Below, one piece after another: positions 1-7,801 of a DNA stretch of 64,000 nucleotides (position 1 is its first letter; each line of letters starts with the position of its first letter). Source of the stretch: an uncultured Ferrimonas sp. (GTDB lineage Bacteria > Pseudomonadota > Gammaproteobacteria > Enterobacterales > Shewanellaceae). The position numbers were made by a program, and so were the translations under genes. The DNA is taken from assembly GCF_947489035.1 (NCBI RefSeq), contig NZ_CANLCI010000004.1, positions 1-64,000 on the forward strand, written 5' to 3'. The notes under the pieces are model-generated. The model was not told the origin of the DNA. It did no database searches and was given only the letters and a program-made list of their open reading frames with translations.

Positions 1-104
1 CGCCAGTATCTATAACTGCTGCGCTGAATACCGAACACTTCGCACAACCGGACTTCGCTATAGCTCTTCCTGAGCTTCTCGATCAACGAGAACTGTTCAG
101 TGAG
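1..104 (-). CDS. IS3-family transposase OrfB, N-terminal fragment (cut by window edge)
   Basis: After a TGA at 107-105 on the minus strand, the frame minus one to orfA is open to the window edge and reads [20 protein letters not shown] and on to ...[10 protein letters not shown], which resembles the HTH_21-like N-terminal region of IS3 OrfB proteins. The catalytic DDE region lies outside the window. IS3 elements usually make an OrfAB fusion by slipping on a run such as A6G; there is an AAAAAAG run in orfA near 130-136, but the shifted frame then meets the TGA at 107-105. Either slippage happens downstream of that stop, OrfB starts independently, or this copy is defective. Confidence 0.6.
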
Positions 105-394
105 TCAGACATCAAGAGAGCCGTAGCCTTTTTTAGAATTTCATTGTGCTCTTCGAGATTTGATACTTTCTTCTTTAACTCTCGGATCTCGATTTGCTCA
201 GGAGTCAGCGGTGATGCCTTGGGAGATGTGCCATCTCGCTCTTGCTTCAACTGACGAACCCATTTATCCATTGCCGATTTGCTGACATTCATTGCCTTCG
301 CGGCTTCAATGACTGAGTAATTTTGGTCTACGACTAACTGGGCTGCTTCAAGCTTAAAATCGGCGCTAAAAGTTCTTCTTGTTCGTTTGGTCAT
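83..394 (-). CDS. IS3-family transposase OrfA
   Basis: A 103-residue protein with the usual OrfA plan: a helix-turn-helix near the N-terminus ([14 protein letters not shown]... [20 protein letters not shown]) that would bind the element's ends, followed by a leucine-zipper-like coiled coil ([20 protein letters not shown]) used for multimerisation. The C-terminal [15 protein letters not shown] string is typical of this group. The ATG at 394 is chosen; a GTG at 400 is in frame just upstream. It overlaps the orfB frame by 22 bases, as expected for IS3 gene pairs. Confidence 0.85.
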   Translation of the reverse strand: MTKRTRRTFSADFKLEAAQLVVDQNYSVIEAAKAMNVSKSAMDKWVRQLKQERDGTSPKASPLTPEQIEIRELKKKVSNLEEHNEILKKATALLMSDSLNSSR

Positions 395-437
395 TGTCAC
401 ACCTGTTTGTGCATGAGGCGCATGATAACACCTCTAA

Positions 438-467
438 TCAGGTGGCCAGTTTTAGTGTGCCACTACA
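438..467 (-). repeat. Likely terminal inverted repeat of the IS3 element
   Basis: On the minus strand this stretch starts TGTAGTGGCACACTAAAACT and lies just upstream of orfA. IS3-family ends start with TG and carry 20-40 base imperfect repeats. The partner repeat is outside the window, so the boundary at 467 rests on this terminus and on the switch to IS66 coding sequence at 468. Confidence 0.5.
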
Positions 468-853
468 CCATCTGGAAACGTCGAATGCATCGCCTACGAC
501 AAACGTTTATCGATTTGCTTCATAAAGGGCAAACTGTCCCTGCAACTCGTTATGCAGGGCGCTGTAAATTCATTTTGAAACACGAAAGAAGCTTATGGGC
601 ATTTGTGTCGCAACAGAACGTGCCGTTAACGAATAACGAGGCAGAGCGGTGCATACGAGGCAGCGTTATCATGAGAAAAATCTGCTATGGCACCAGCTCA
701 GACCGAGGCGATAAGTTTCGTTCGAGACTACTATCGATAGTTGAAACCTGCAAAAAACATGGCCTATCACCGCTAACCGTCGTGAGCCAAATCACGACGG
801 CAGTTGTGGCGAAACAACCCTATCCCGACGTATTCAATTTGCTCGAAAATTAA
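468..853 (+). pseudogene. IS66-family transposase (TnpC), C-terminal remnant
   Basis: About 128 codons remain, from TIWKRRMHRLRQTFIDLLHK to a stop at 851-853. The stretch VPLTNNEAERCIRGSVIMRK matches the conserved C-terminal block of IS66 TnpC, where the glutamate of NNxAER is the last residue of the DDE catalytic triad; SRLLSIVETCKKHGL downstream also fits. The N-terminal two thirds, including the two catalytic aspartates, are missing and the frame runs straight into the IS3 end at 467. An open frame continues upstream to 407 only because it reads through the IS3 terminus. The fragment cannot be active. Confidence 0.8.
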
Positions 854-877
854 AATCAAGCCCAAGCGGGTGAACGG

Positions 878-1030
878 TTACATAAAAGCCCCTAGTTGAA
901 TCGTCCAAACTCCGTTTACGAATTTATTGACAACGAGGAACTTGCAATGCTCATCCTGTTCAATGGCGTAGTAAACAATGGCGCTTTCAATCAATGTTGG
1001 TAACCATCCGTTTTTAGTTTGGCAAAAGTG
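878..1030 (-). other. Short start-less open frame, possible gene remnant
   Basis: Between the IS66 remnant and the polysaccharide genes, the minus strand is open for about 50 codons and includes LIESAIVYYAIEQDEHCKF. It has no ATG, GTG or TTG start with a ribosome site. I do not recognise it. It may be the tail of a gene broken during the IS insertions, or chance. Confidence 0.2.
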
Positions 1031-1060
1031 TCAACTCGCGTCTAGTCTAGCTAATTATTT

Positions 1061-1492
1061 TCAAGAATTGGAGTCTTTACGCAAGTACCTGGCCGGGATA
1101 CCTCCGACAACCGAGTCAGATGCCACATCATTTATCACAACGGCGTTGGGAGCAACAATCGTATTTTCACCAATGGCGACACCTCCAAGTATTCGACTAC
1201 CTGCGCCCAAAAATACACCATCACTAATCACAGGCAAAGAAGCACCACCTCTACCACCTATAGTTACACCTTGACCGATAATAACACGGTCACCAATCAC
1301 AGCTCGCTCATGTATTACAACTCCAATCCCCCCATAAGCAAACTTTACTTTCTTTCCCATCCTTAACTTATAAGGTACATGGCAATTAAAAGCCAAGTAG
1401 ATAAACAATTGAATCAGATAAGGTATAACCGGCACCTTAATTCGATACAATGCGTAAGCGAAAGCATGTATTAATGGAATAATCCGACTCAT
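1061..1492 (-). CDS. Hexapeptide-repeat (LbH) acetyltransferase, serine-acetyltransferase-like
   Basis: A 143-residue enzyme with an N-terminal hydrophobic helical part (1-35) followed by left-handed beta-helix hexapeptide repeats from about 52 to 130 (VIGDRVIIGQGVTIGG, ILGGVAIGENTIVAPNAVVI). It ends in VVGGIPARYLRK, typical of CysE-like and polysaccharide acetyltransferases; His61 is a good candidate for the catalytic base. It is too short to be housekeeping CysE. It is the last gene of the low-GC polysaccharide segment and overlaps the glycosyltransferase stop by four bases (ATGA), so it most likely O-acetylates the repeat unit or a precursor using acetyl-CoA. The acceptor is unknown. Confidence 0.75.
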   Translation of the reverse strand: MSRIIPLIHAFAYALYRIKVPVIPYLIQLFIYLAFNCHVPYKLRMGKKVKFAYGGIGVVIHERAVIGDRVIIGQGVTIGGRGGASLPVISDGVFLGAGSRILGGVAIGENTIVAPNAVVINDVASDSVVGGIPARYLRKDSNS

Positions 1493-2574
1493 TCTGTGAC
1501 ACCGTCAATAATTTCGACCCATTTCTTAACCACTCTATCTATTGAGTATTCTTCGGCAGCAATCTTTGATTCTTTAGAATATTTCTTAGCAAGATTATCA
1601 TCATTATTCAACTTAATGACCTTTTTTACAAAGCCATCAATATCGTAGTGTTCTATAAGATAGCCAGTAGACTCATCGGAAATGATCTCAGCCGGCCCTG
1701 TAGGGCAATCATAACTTACCTGAGGTAGACCGGCATCTTGAGCTTCAATCAGTACCATTGGCAACCCCTCGTAGTGGGACACCAACATCAAACACCGATG
1801 TGAAGCATACAGCTTTCCGATCTCCTTTTGATTACCCAAATAGTTCACACTATTAGATAGCCCTCTAAGCTCTATTTGCTCTAACAGGAATTGACGTTTA
1901 CTGCCATCACCAACAATAGAAAACTTAGACTCTTTCTCAACTTCTATTATTTTTTCAATCACATCCAGCAAACCAGGAATGTTTTTTTGTTCTTCCAATC
2001 GTCCTACAAATAGAAATTTATTTCTTGGCAAGCTACATGAAACACCCAAAGACACTACTGGATTGTTTACAACGATACAATTTACATTTTTAGACAAGTA
2101 ATAGCGCTTATCATATTCAGTTAGTGCAGTTAGTAAGTCAGCTTTTCGGTAAACAAAATTTCTTATTTTAACTTTTATTCCATTAGCCAAAGCATTGTGA
2201 TTATTGTGCTCGCAGCAAATCACTTTAACATTATTATTTACAAGGGTTGCCAAACGCGAAAGAACGTTCATATCCAAGCCAAAGGACACTACTACATCTG
2301 GACGCTCTGACTTTATGAATCGAGATAACCTACCAATTCTATTATAGAGTTCAACAACCTTCCCTAATATAGACTTTGACATATAGTCAAAAGCCAAAGA
2401 CTTTCTCTCCACCTCAGGCTTTAGTTCATAGAAATCATGAATTTGACTTTCACCACTTACTATGGTGAGGTCATATAATTGCGATAATTCGTTAGCAAGA
2501 TTGACACATACACGCTCAGCACCGCCAGCTCTTATATTATTAGTTACGAATATAACTTTCTTCATTTTTTTCAT
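1489..2574 (-). CDS. Glycosyltransferase family 4 (GT-B)
   Basis: 361 residues with the GT4 plan: an N-terminal Rossmann domain beginning VIFVTNNIRAGGAERV, where the glycine-rich loop faces the acceptor, and a C-terminal donor domain opening at KFLFVGRLEEQKNI (about 186-199). The EX7E donor motif is intact (HYEGLPMVLIEA, Glu269 and Glu277), pointing to a retaining transferase that uses a nucleotide sugar. It probably adds one sugar to the lipid-linked repeat unit on the cytoplasmic face of the inner membrane. It is not a WecG (GT26) or WecF (GT56) type. It overlaps the wzy gene upstream by 35 bases; the ATG at 2565 is an alternative start. Confidence 0.85.
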   Translation of the reverse strand: MKKMKKVIFVTNNIRAGGAERVCVNLANELSQLYDLTIVSGESQIHDFYELKPEVERKSLAFDYMSKSILGKVVELYNRIGRLSRFIKSERPDVVVSFGLDMNVLSRLATLVNNNVKVICCEHNNHNALANGIKVKIRNFVYRKADLLTALTEYDKRYYLSKNVNCIVVNNPVVSLGVSCSLPRNKFLFVGRLEEQKNIPGLLDVIEKIIEVEKESKFSIVGDGSKRQFLLEQIELRGLSNSVNYLGNQKEIGKLYASHRCLMLVSHYEGLPMVLIEAQDAGLPQVSYDCPTGPAEIISDESTGYLIEHYDIDGFVKKVIKLNNDDNLAKKYSKESKIAAEEYSIDRVVKKWVEIIDGVTE

Positions 2575-3772
2575 TTGTCATACTGCATCTAGCAGCCCTG
2601 TAGCTAATCAAAAAACCCAAAAGTAGCATTACCACCTCTCCGGTTCTAGTACCAAAGAAGGAAGGATAACCCACACCGCAAGCCAACAGCACTATTAAGA
2701 GGTCAGATTGTAGAGTGTTCTTATTAAGTATTTGGATAAAATAATGCACCAACATAATCGCGGTCAATATCAATGCAATATATACACTTGATTGCATCGA
2801 TATAGTCAAGTACAAGCTATCCCCTTGAAAGACATTTTCCACATAGTTAAATCCTACTCCGATTCCATTATTACCAGTCAAAAAATCAATACTGGAATTA
2901 AGAAACCCATCAGATCCGAACCTAGTCTGCAGCGAAGACATTACGCCTTTATCCATCAAATTTGTAATCAATTGAATAACTTTAAAATCAAAGTCGGAAG
3001 CAAAGAGGATAACAAAGCCAAAGACTGTTGCACAAACAATAACTGCTCCCAAAACCCCTTTCGCTCGTCCAGTAATCACAAATTGTAGAATTAGAACAAC
3101 GATACCAAACAAAAATGTTTTTGAGGCAGAAAGCACTCCTGCTACAAACGCTAATATCGCTATTGCAACAGCAAACATTTTACTGCATCTAAGGTTAAAG
3201 ACGATTATCAATGCAATTAAACAAACTAACGAGAAGTTTGCCGGATGGTTAACACTACTCTTTATTCTAAAAAATATTAAAATCTCATTCGCCAGCTCTT
3301 CCGTATATTTTGTCGAGTACAATGATGATATATTCTCCCTTAACTCAGGAATAAAAAACTCAACATACCCAACAAGGATAATCAAAACACAATATAATAA
3401 AACGTATCTCATTAGATCGTCATATAAATATGGCTTATCCTTGCCAATTAATAAGGCAAAGCCAAAAACAGCCAGCAACCTAACATTACCAAACAAAGAC
3501 ACCATGCCAACCGAATTAATATCCACCCCTTGCAGAGCAGCGGTGTATATAGTGCTTGTAATTGGCAGCACGATAAAAAATAAAATTCCTGCTATAATTA
3601 GCTTTTGGATCCTTACTGTAGATTTAATCAATAGAATCCCACCCATTACCAATACAGAAAGTGCAAAATCCATACGTACACTTCCCATAGGCGGGACTAC
3701 AGCTAAAGAAACAAGAAACAGGATTAATAGCTTTCGAATTGCTGCGTCTGAATAAATATTTAAATTTTTCAC
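2540..3772 (-). CDS. wzy: Polysaccharide polymerase (Wzy/O-antigen ligase-like membrane protein)
   Basis: 410 residues, with about ten to twelve hydrophobic segments spread over the whole length and a long hydrophilic loop in the middle (about 120-170 and 265-310), the architecture of Wzy polymerases and WaaL ligases. Primary sequence in this family is too divergent for motif proof. Its place among wzx, glycosyltransferases and a Wzz-like gene makes Wzy, which joins repeat units at the periplasmic face of the inner membrane, the best call. The gene is strongly A+T-rich, as wzy genes usually are. Confidence 0.7.
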   Translation of the reverse strand: MKNLNIYSDAAIRKLLILFLVSLAVVPPMGSVRMDFALSVLVMGGILLIKSTVRIQKLIIAGILFFIVLPITSTIYTAALQGVDINSVGMVSLFGNVRLLAVFGFALLIGKDKPYLYDDLMRYVLLYCVLIILVGYVEFFIPELRENISSLYSTKYTEELANEILIFFRIKSSVNHPANFSLVCLIALIIVFNLRCSKMFAVAIAILAFVAGVLSASKTFLFGIVVLILQFVITGRAKGVLGAVIVCATVFGFVILFASDFDFKVIQLITNLMDKGVMSSLQTRFGSDGFLNSSIDFLTGNNGIGVGFNYVENVFQGDSLYLTISMQSSVYIALILTAIMLVHYFIQILNKNTLQSDLLIVLLACGVGYPSFFGTRTGEVVMLLLGFLISYRAARCSMTNEKNEESYIRN

Positions 3773-4430
3773 CAGATACCTTTAATCATGAAAAAAGCCA
3801 AACGCAAAAATACTAACAAAAACTTCGAAACGGACTCAAACAAAGGCCATAAATGCAAATGAATATATATAGTAAATAAAGTGCGCTACTGTGTGAGCCT
3901 GGTAAAGAGCTAAGTTTTCTACAACTGATTTACTATCCACCCATCTAAAATGAAATTGGCGGAATTAATTATCAGCGCCGGCTATCTCTTCAACACCTCG
4001 ATACCTTGATGTATTGAAATTTATAATCTACCATGCCAACACAGTTAAACAACCATCTGAGCTAAATAGCGGCTCCTAATTATACTCAACTTTGAGTATT
4101 CCATGGCCTCACGTAATATTCTTTGTTTTTGGTCTAGTGCAACTTTTTCTTAATGCGGTGTCGCTCTACGCAGTCGGTAGGTATTAGTATCAGGAAACTC
4201 CGTTTCTTTGAGGACTTTGTTATGCATTGCGATTGTTCAAATCGCACCAACGAAATCAAGTTCCCTTCTTCCTGCAAGAGCCGAGTGATCTACATTTCGG
4301 AACGCTTATTTATATTGCTAGACAGGATCCTAGTGCTTCCGGTCAAAACTTTTAGATTAAATAACTATAATTACCAGTCCTGATTCGATATGTTCGAGAG
4401 AGATAACTAAAGTCTATTAAGCATTCTATG
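3773..4430. other. 657-base gene-free stretch between wzy and a glycosyltransferase
   Basis: No convincing gene. A plus-strand frame of 76 codons (4153-4383) and a start-less minus-strand frame of about 50 codons around 4130-4285 look like chance or decayed sequence. The stretch interrupts an otherwise tightly packed, overlapping operon, so it may mark a deleted gene or hold a promoter for wzy and the two genes after it. The one clear structure is the palindrome at 4082-4099. Confidence 0.5.
4082..4099. repeat. Perfect inverted repeat ATACTCAA-ct-TTGAGTAT
   Basis: Two perfect eight-base arms separated by two bases, upstream of wzy in the transcription direction. The size and symmetry fit an operator for a dimeric regulator, but no regulator is identified and there is only one copy here. 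Confidence 0.35.
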
Positions 4431-5690
4431 TTAATAATGTTTACGGATAGAGCCACCTAATATAAGTTTTATAAATATCGAATAAGCCAATGTAGCAAAT
4501 AAACTCAGTCGCTCTATAGTACTAAATGTTTTCACTTCACTTGCAGTACTTACAAGTTTTTGAAACTTTAGCATGAATTCTTTATGCGAAAACTCATTAG
4601 CTCTATTAAATTCTTTTTCCCTTATGATGTTATATTCATAGTCAGAGCATTCAATAAGCTTTATTATCATCCGCTCGTAATCAATAAGTTCATATGGCAA
4701 GTTATCTTCATGAATCGAAACCGATGATGTATTATGAAGAAAACCATACGTTTTATGATCTGTACGACCTTCAATACCGATAATACTTGGACAGGATCTA
4801 CCAGCAGCTTGCAATAATACGGTACCGCTACCTACGAAGCAATCGCAATTATCAATATATGAATCAATTTCTGAAAAGTCCACCTCATCCATTAAATTTA
4901 CATGTGCTTGTAAATCTAGTTCCTCTATTTTTTGCTTTATATCACTCATTAATTGTCCATTGCCAATGATAGTGTAAGCAACTTTATATCCACGGTTAAG
5001 CAAGTTTCGTATAACAGTCAATAAATTTATATTGTATGTTTTAAAAGCTGCCAGCCTACCAATAGACAAGATCTGAAATGTTTTACATTTACTCTTACTC
5101 TTCATAGCTGGCGGAATCTTTACACCTAGCGCTAATAACTGCGACTTACAAACGTTCAAATGACAGGTTGACTCTAAATTTTCTTTGGCGCGAATAGAAG
5201 TAAGAATGAAGTTATCGTAATTATATTTTGATATGAGACGCAAAAGCCCTTTTTGAAACACACTGTCTTTGCTTAGCACATTTACTTCATTTGCATGATA
5301 AACACCAATTGTAAATGCGGGTTTAAAGTTCATTTTTATCCGACTATAAAGCAAAGTCATATGTATTCCAGCCAGCACGCTAAATGCGTGAACGGTATCC
5401 ACGCGAGATAAATACTCACTCAATTTAGCATTATCCCATCTTTGGAATAAAGATAATAGATACTTTCGGTCAGAGTATGATGATTGATTTTGACCATATA
5501 TTAACTCAGGCCAGTATGAAACGTCAGCAACCTTCTGTAATCTGCTTAACAGTTGAGGATTCGCTGACCTTGTACACAGTAATACTTTTACTTCATCTCC
5601 AAGTTCAAATAGACCCTCCGCGATTTTTACAAGTTGTGTTTGAATTCCACCAATATTAAGATCGCTGTAGACCAGAAGATGAGTTTTCAT
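4431..5690 (-). CDS. Glycosyltransferase family 4-like (GT-B)
   Basis: 419 residues from the ATG at 5690; an upstream in-frame ATG at 5723 would add only 11 hydrophobic residues. The N-terminus HLLVYSDLNIGGIQTQLVKI is the acceptor-side glycine loop of GT4 enzymes, and ILSIGRLAAFKTYNINLL (about 207-224) opens the donor domain. The usual EX7E donor motif is degenerate: the matching stretch reads GSGTVLLQAAGRSCP, with Gly and Gln where the two glutamates are expected. It sits directly after wzx, which it overlaps by 35 bases, so a role in repeat-unit assembly is likely; the sugar is unknown and activity less certain than for the other transferase. Confidence 0.75.
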   Translation of the reverse strand: MKTHLLVYSDLNIGGIQTQLVKIAEGLFELGDEVKVLLCTRSANPQLLSRLQKVADVSYWPELIYGQNQSSYSDRKYLLSLFQRWDNAKLSEYLSRVDTVHAFSVLAGIHMTLLYSRIKMNFKPAFTIGVYHANEVNVLSKDSVFQKGLLRLISKYNYDNFILTSIRAKENLESTCHLNVCKSQLLALGVKIPPAMKSKSKCKTFQILSIGRLAAFKTYNINLLTVIRNLLNRGYKVAYTIIGNGQLMSDIKQKIEELDLQAHVNLMDEVDFSEIDSYIDNCDCFVGSGTVLLQAAGRSCPSIIGIEGRTDHKTYGFLHNTSSVSIHEDNLPYELIDYERMIIKLIECSDYEYNIIREKEFNRANEFSHKEFMLKFQKLVSTASEVKTFSTIERLSLFATLAYSIFIKLILGGSIRKHY

Positions 5691-6930
5691 TTGAAAAGTA
5701 CCTAGGAACAAATAGAACAACATTAACCAATAGCTTGCTAAATGTAATCATCACTAAAATCCAAACAATATTCTCGTCTGAAAGGTTGTGGACTTTCAAT
5801 AGAACACACAAGCCAATAAATGCAAATATATCAATCGCTGCCAATTTCACTTTTGAATAATGTGAGAGCAAATAGAAGCCTATCGGGTACGAGACGACTA
5901 ACAGCAGAGCATTTATTCCAAACATTGGAAAATATATGCTTGCCTCTAATTGCCTCGAACTAAATAACATCAAAATTATTTGCTCAGAAAAAGATACAAT
6001 CACTATTATTATTGGCAGAAAACACACTATAACCTTTAAAATTGTATTTAAAACATCCTTTTCTGGATTTTTGCTATGCGCTATGTTTTTAAAGTAAAAG
6101 GTTGAATAATATAAAGTGGCAAAACTAATTGTTATTTCAAACACTCGTTGCGCAGTGTACATCAATCCAGCTTGTTCGTAACCTAACTCACTCACCATTA
6201 CATCTCTTAGTAGCATCACACCCAAATGGGTACTTGCAAGAGAAATGAGCCCATAAAATAAAAATGACAACGCTGTGAGATTTGTACCTTCAGTTCCACC
6301 CGCTCCCTCGAGCCATGTACTAAGTATAAACTTGATATTATACTCTCCTCTTCTTGCAATTTTTCTTATCCAAAGAAAAATTGAAATTAGTGCAACAAGA
6401 GCTGGACGTAAGATAATGGCTGCAAATATAAATTCTATGCGTCCAATAACCACTGCGAATAAAATAAGAAATGCACCCAGAACAGTTTGAACAAGAGATA
6501 ATTGGAAATACTCCCGTTTCCTATTGCTAGCTATTGCATTTGATAAAATAACTTGGGAAACTAGATATGCTAAAGCAATAAGTGGAGCGCACCAGAACAA
6601 CTCTGAGCTATAGTTCTCCCAAAAATATATACCTATTTCTATATTAAAAGCCTTGCTTAAAGCATATATTAACAAGGAGATAACTATTATATATAATATA
6701 TATAATTTGGACACACGAATTAAGTTGGGGTAACATTTAACAATTGCATTATTTACACCGGGAATGAATACTGATGTCAATATTGTTACGAACAAAATTG
6801 TTTGACCATAAGCAGAAAACTCTTTCAATGATAAGTGAGTCGATGCCACTTTATTAGTAATCAGCCCAGTTATTATAAAACAAACATTTAGTATTACCGA
6901 ATAAACTAATTCGCTATTTATTTTTTTCAT
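5656..6930 (-). CDS. wzx: Repeat-unit flippase, Wzx (polysaccharide transporter)
   Basis: 424 residues from the ATG at 6930. Hydrophobic segments are spaced along the whole protein, giving about 12 predicted membrane helices, the plan of MOP-superfamily Wzx flippases that move undecaprenyl-diphosphate-linked repeat units to the periplasm. The chosen start places a short basic peptide (MKKINSE) directly before the first helix; starts further upstream (to 7041) would add a polar tail unusual for Wzx and lack a ribosome site. It is A+T-rich like its neighbours. In the ECA operon wzxE also follows wecE, so the position is conserved even though the protein does not look like WzxE. Confidence 0.8.
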   Translation of the reverse strand: MKKINSELVYSVILNVCFIITGLITNKVASTHLSLKEFSAYGQTILFVTILTSVFIPGVNNAIVKCYPNLIRVSKLYILYIIVISLLIYALSKAFNIEIGIYFWENYSSELFWCAPLIALAYLVSQVILSNAIASNRKREYFQLSLVQTVLGAFLILFAVVIGRIEFIFAAIILRPALVALISIFLWIRKIARRGEYNIKFILSTWLEGAGGTEGTNLTALSFLFYGLISLASTHLGVMLLRDVMVSELGYEQAGLMYTAQRVFEITISFATLYYSTFYFKNIAHSKNPEKDVLNTILKVIVCFLPIIIVIVSFSEQIILMLFSSRQLEASIYFPMFGINALLLVVSYPIGFYLLSHYSKVKLAAIDIFAFIGLCVLLKVHNLSDENIVWILVMITFSKLLVNVVLFVPRYFSNENSSSGLQRS

Positions 6931-7358
6931 ATTTGAAAGATTGGTGCTCAAAAATACTTGAGGTAAATTTAGATGATTTTTCTGTTTCAGCATAGGAGGT
7001 TTTGTTGAATAACTCTCTAAAACCACCATGAATACCGACATTCTAATCTCATAGCCACTACAAAGAGATTGAAAAAACAGCCAAGGGAAAGCTCACGATG
7101 AAGTACACTTAGCTCTTCAATACGGAGTTATGAACAATAATTAAATCTACACTTTCAAGAAACGTTATTAGGGATGTTAGCAAATCCACAGAATGAAAAA
7201 ATTATCATTAATACATATCAACCAAATGCGCCAGCATGAAGGCTCATTAGTTGAATCAGTGATGCAACCTCGGCTAAATAACTATTCCGAGACATTGAAC
7301 ACTCGGTCCTCGCGAAAAAACTCAGCCTCGTTGGTGCGTTCTAATCAATCACCATACA
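6931..7358. other. Gene-free stretch upstream of wzx
   Basis: About 430 bases with no convincing gene. A 70-codon plus-strand frame at 7193-7405 runs against all neighbours and overlaps the small gene at 7359-7592. The minus strand has only short fragments. It may hold a promoter for wzx, but I see no clear -35/-10 pair. Confidence 0.4.
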
Positions 7359-7592
7359 TCACAAAGCCCACCGAAACCCGCGCATCTCAAACAGTTCTTG
7401 ATTGAGAAACCTCTCATGATGACCAAGAATATACTCACGGATGTACATCCAATCACGGGCACCAGCAATACCTAAGCAAACCGCATCAAAGAGGATACCA
7501 AATTGGGGATAATCAATGTTTACGCTCTGGCATTCATCCTGAATGATGAAGAAATCCTGCTTTATGGTCTCGATGTCCATGGCCATGGACAT
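7359..7592 (-). CDS. Small protein of unknown function
   Basis: 77 residues from an ATG at 7592; in-frame ATGs at 7586 and 7580 and a GTG at 7637 are alternatives. The protein is acidic and aromatic-rich (MDIETIKQDFFIIQDE..., GARDWMYIREYILGHH) with no signal peptide or clear domain. I do not recognise it. It lies between wecE and wzx with gaps of more than 200 bases on both sides, in A+T-rich sequence. Its start region is a perfect 22-base palindrome. It could be a real accessory gene or the remains of one. Confidence 0.4.
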   Translation of the reverse strand: MSMAMDIETIKQDFFIIQDECQSVNIDYPQFGILFDAVCLGIAGARDWMYIREYILGHHERFLNQELFEMRGFRWAL

Positions 7593-7593
7593 C
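7572..7593. repeat. Perfect 22-base palindrome over a start-codon cluster
   Basis: GATGTCCATGG is followed directly by its own reverse complement CCATGGACATC. Read on the minus strand it contains three in-frame ATG codons of the small gene at 7359-7592. Such a structure could fold in the mRNA over the start, or be a protein-binding site. Confidence 0.6.
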
Positions 7594-7801
7594 AAAATTA
7601 TAACTAAAGATAACAGACAGACCTGTGGATCAATCACACTCTTAAATTGAAAATAAAACGTTTACGCTATTTCTCATAGCATCACACCGACCTAATCAGA
7701 ATTATTACAAGTATATATTTAAAGCATGTTCATTAAACATCGTACTGTGGCAAAATTAGATTATCGCGGAAAGAAGATAAAGAATAACTTGTAACTACAA
7801 G

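Larger units (their letters stand above)
1..467 (-). mobile_element. IS3-family insertion sequence, partial
   Basis: The minus strand holds an IS3-type orfA and the first codons of orfB; the rest lies beyond the left edge of the window. The likely outer end is at 467: read on the minus strand the sequence begins TGTAGTGGCACAC and shows the TG terminus typical of IS3-family elements, about 70 bases before the orfA start. Immediately to the right the sequence switches to an IS66-like transposase reading frame that has lost its beginning, so the element appears to have landed inside an older IS66 copy. The exact end and any target duplication cannot be confirmed without the other side. Confidence 0.8.

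Noticed and set aside
4153..4383. 76-codon plus-strand frame in the wzy upstream gap
   Set aside because: Runs against all neighbouring genes, low-complexity composition, no ribosome site.
7193..7405. 70-codon plus-strand frame
   Set aside because: Opposed to the operon and overlapping the small gene at 7359-7592; no homology recognised.
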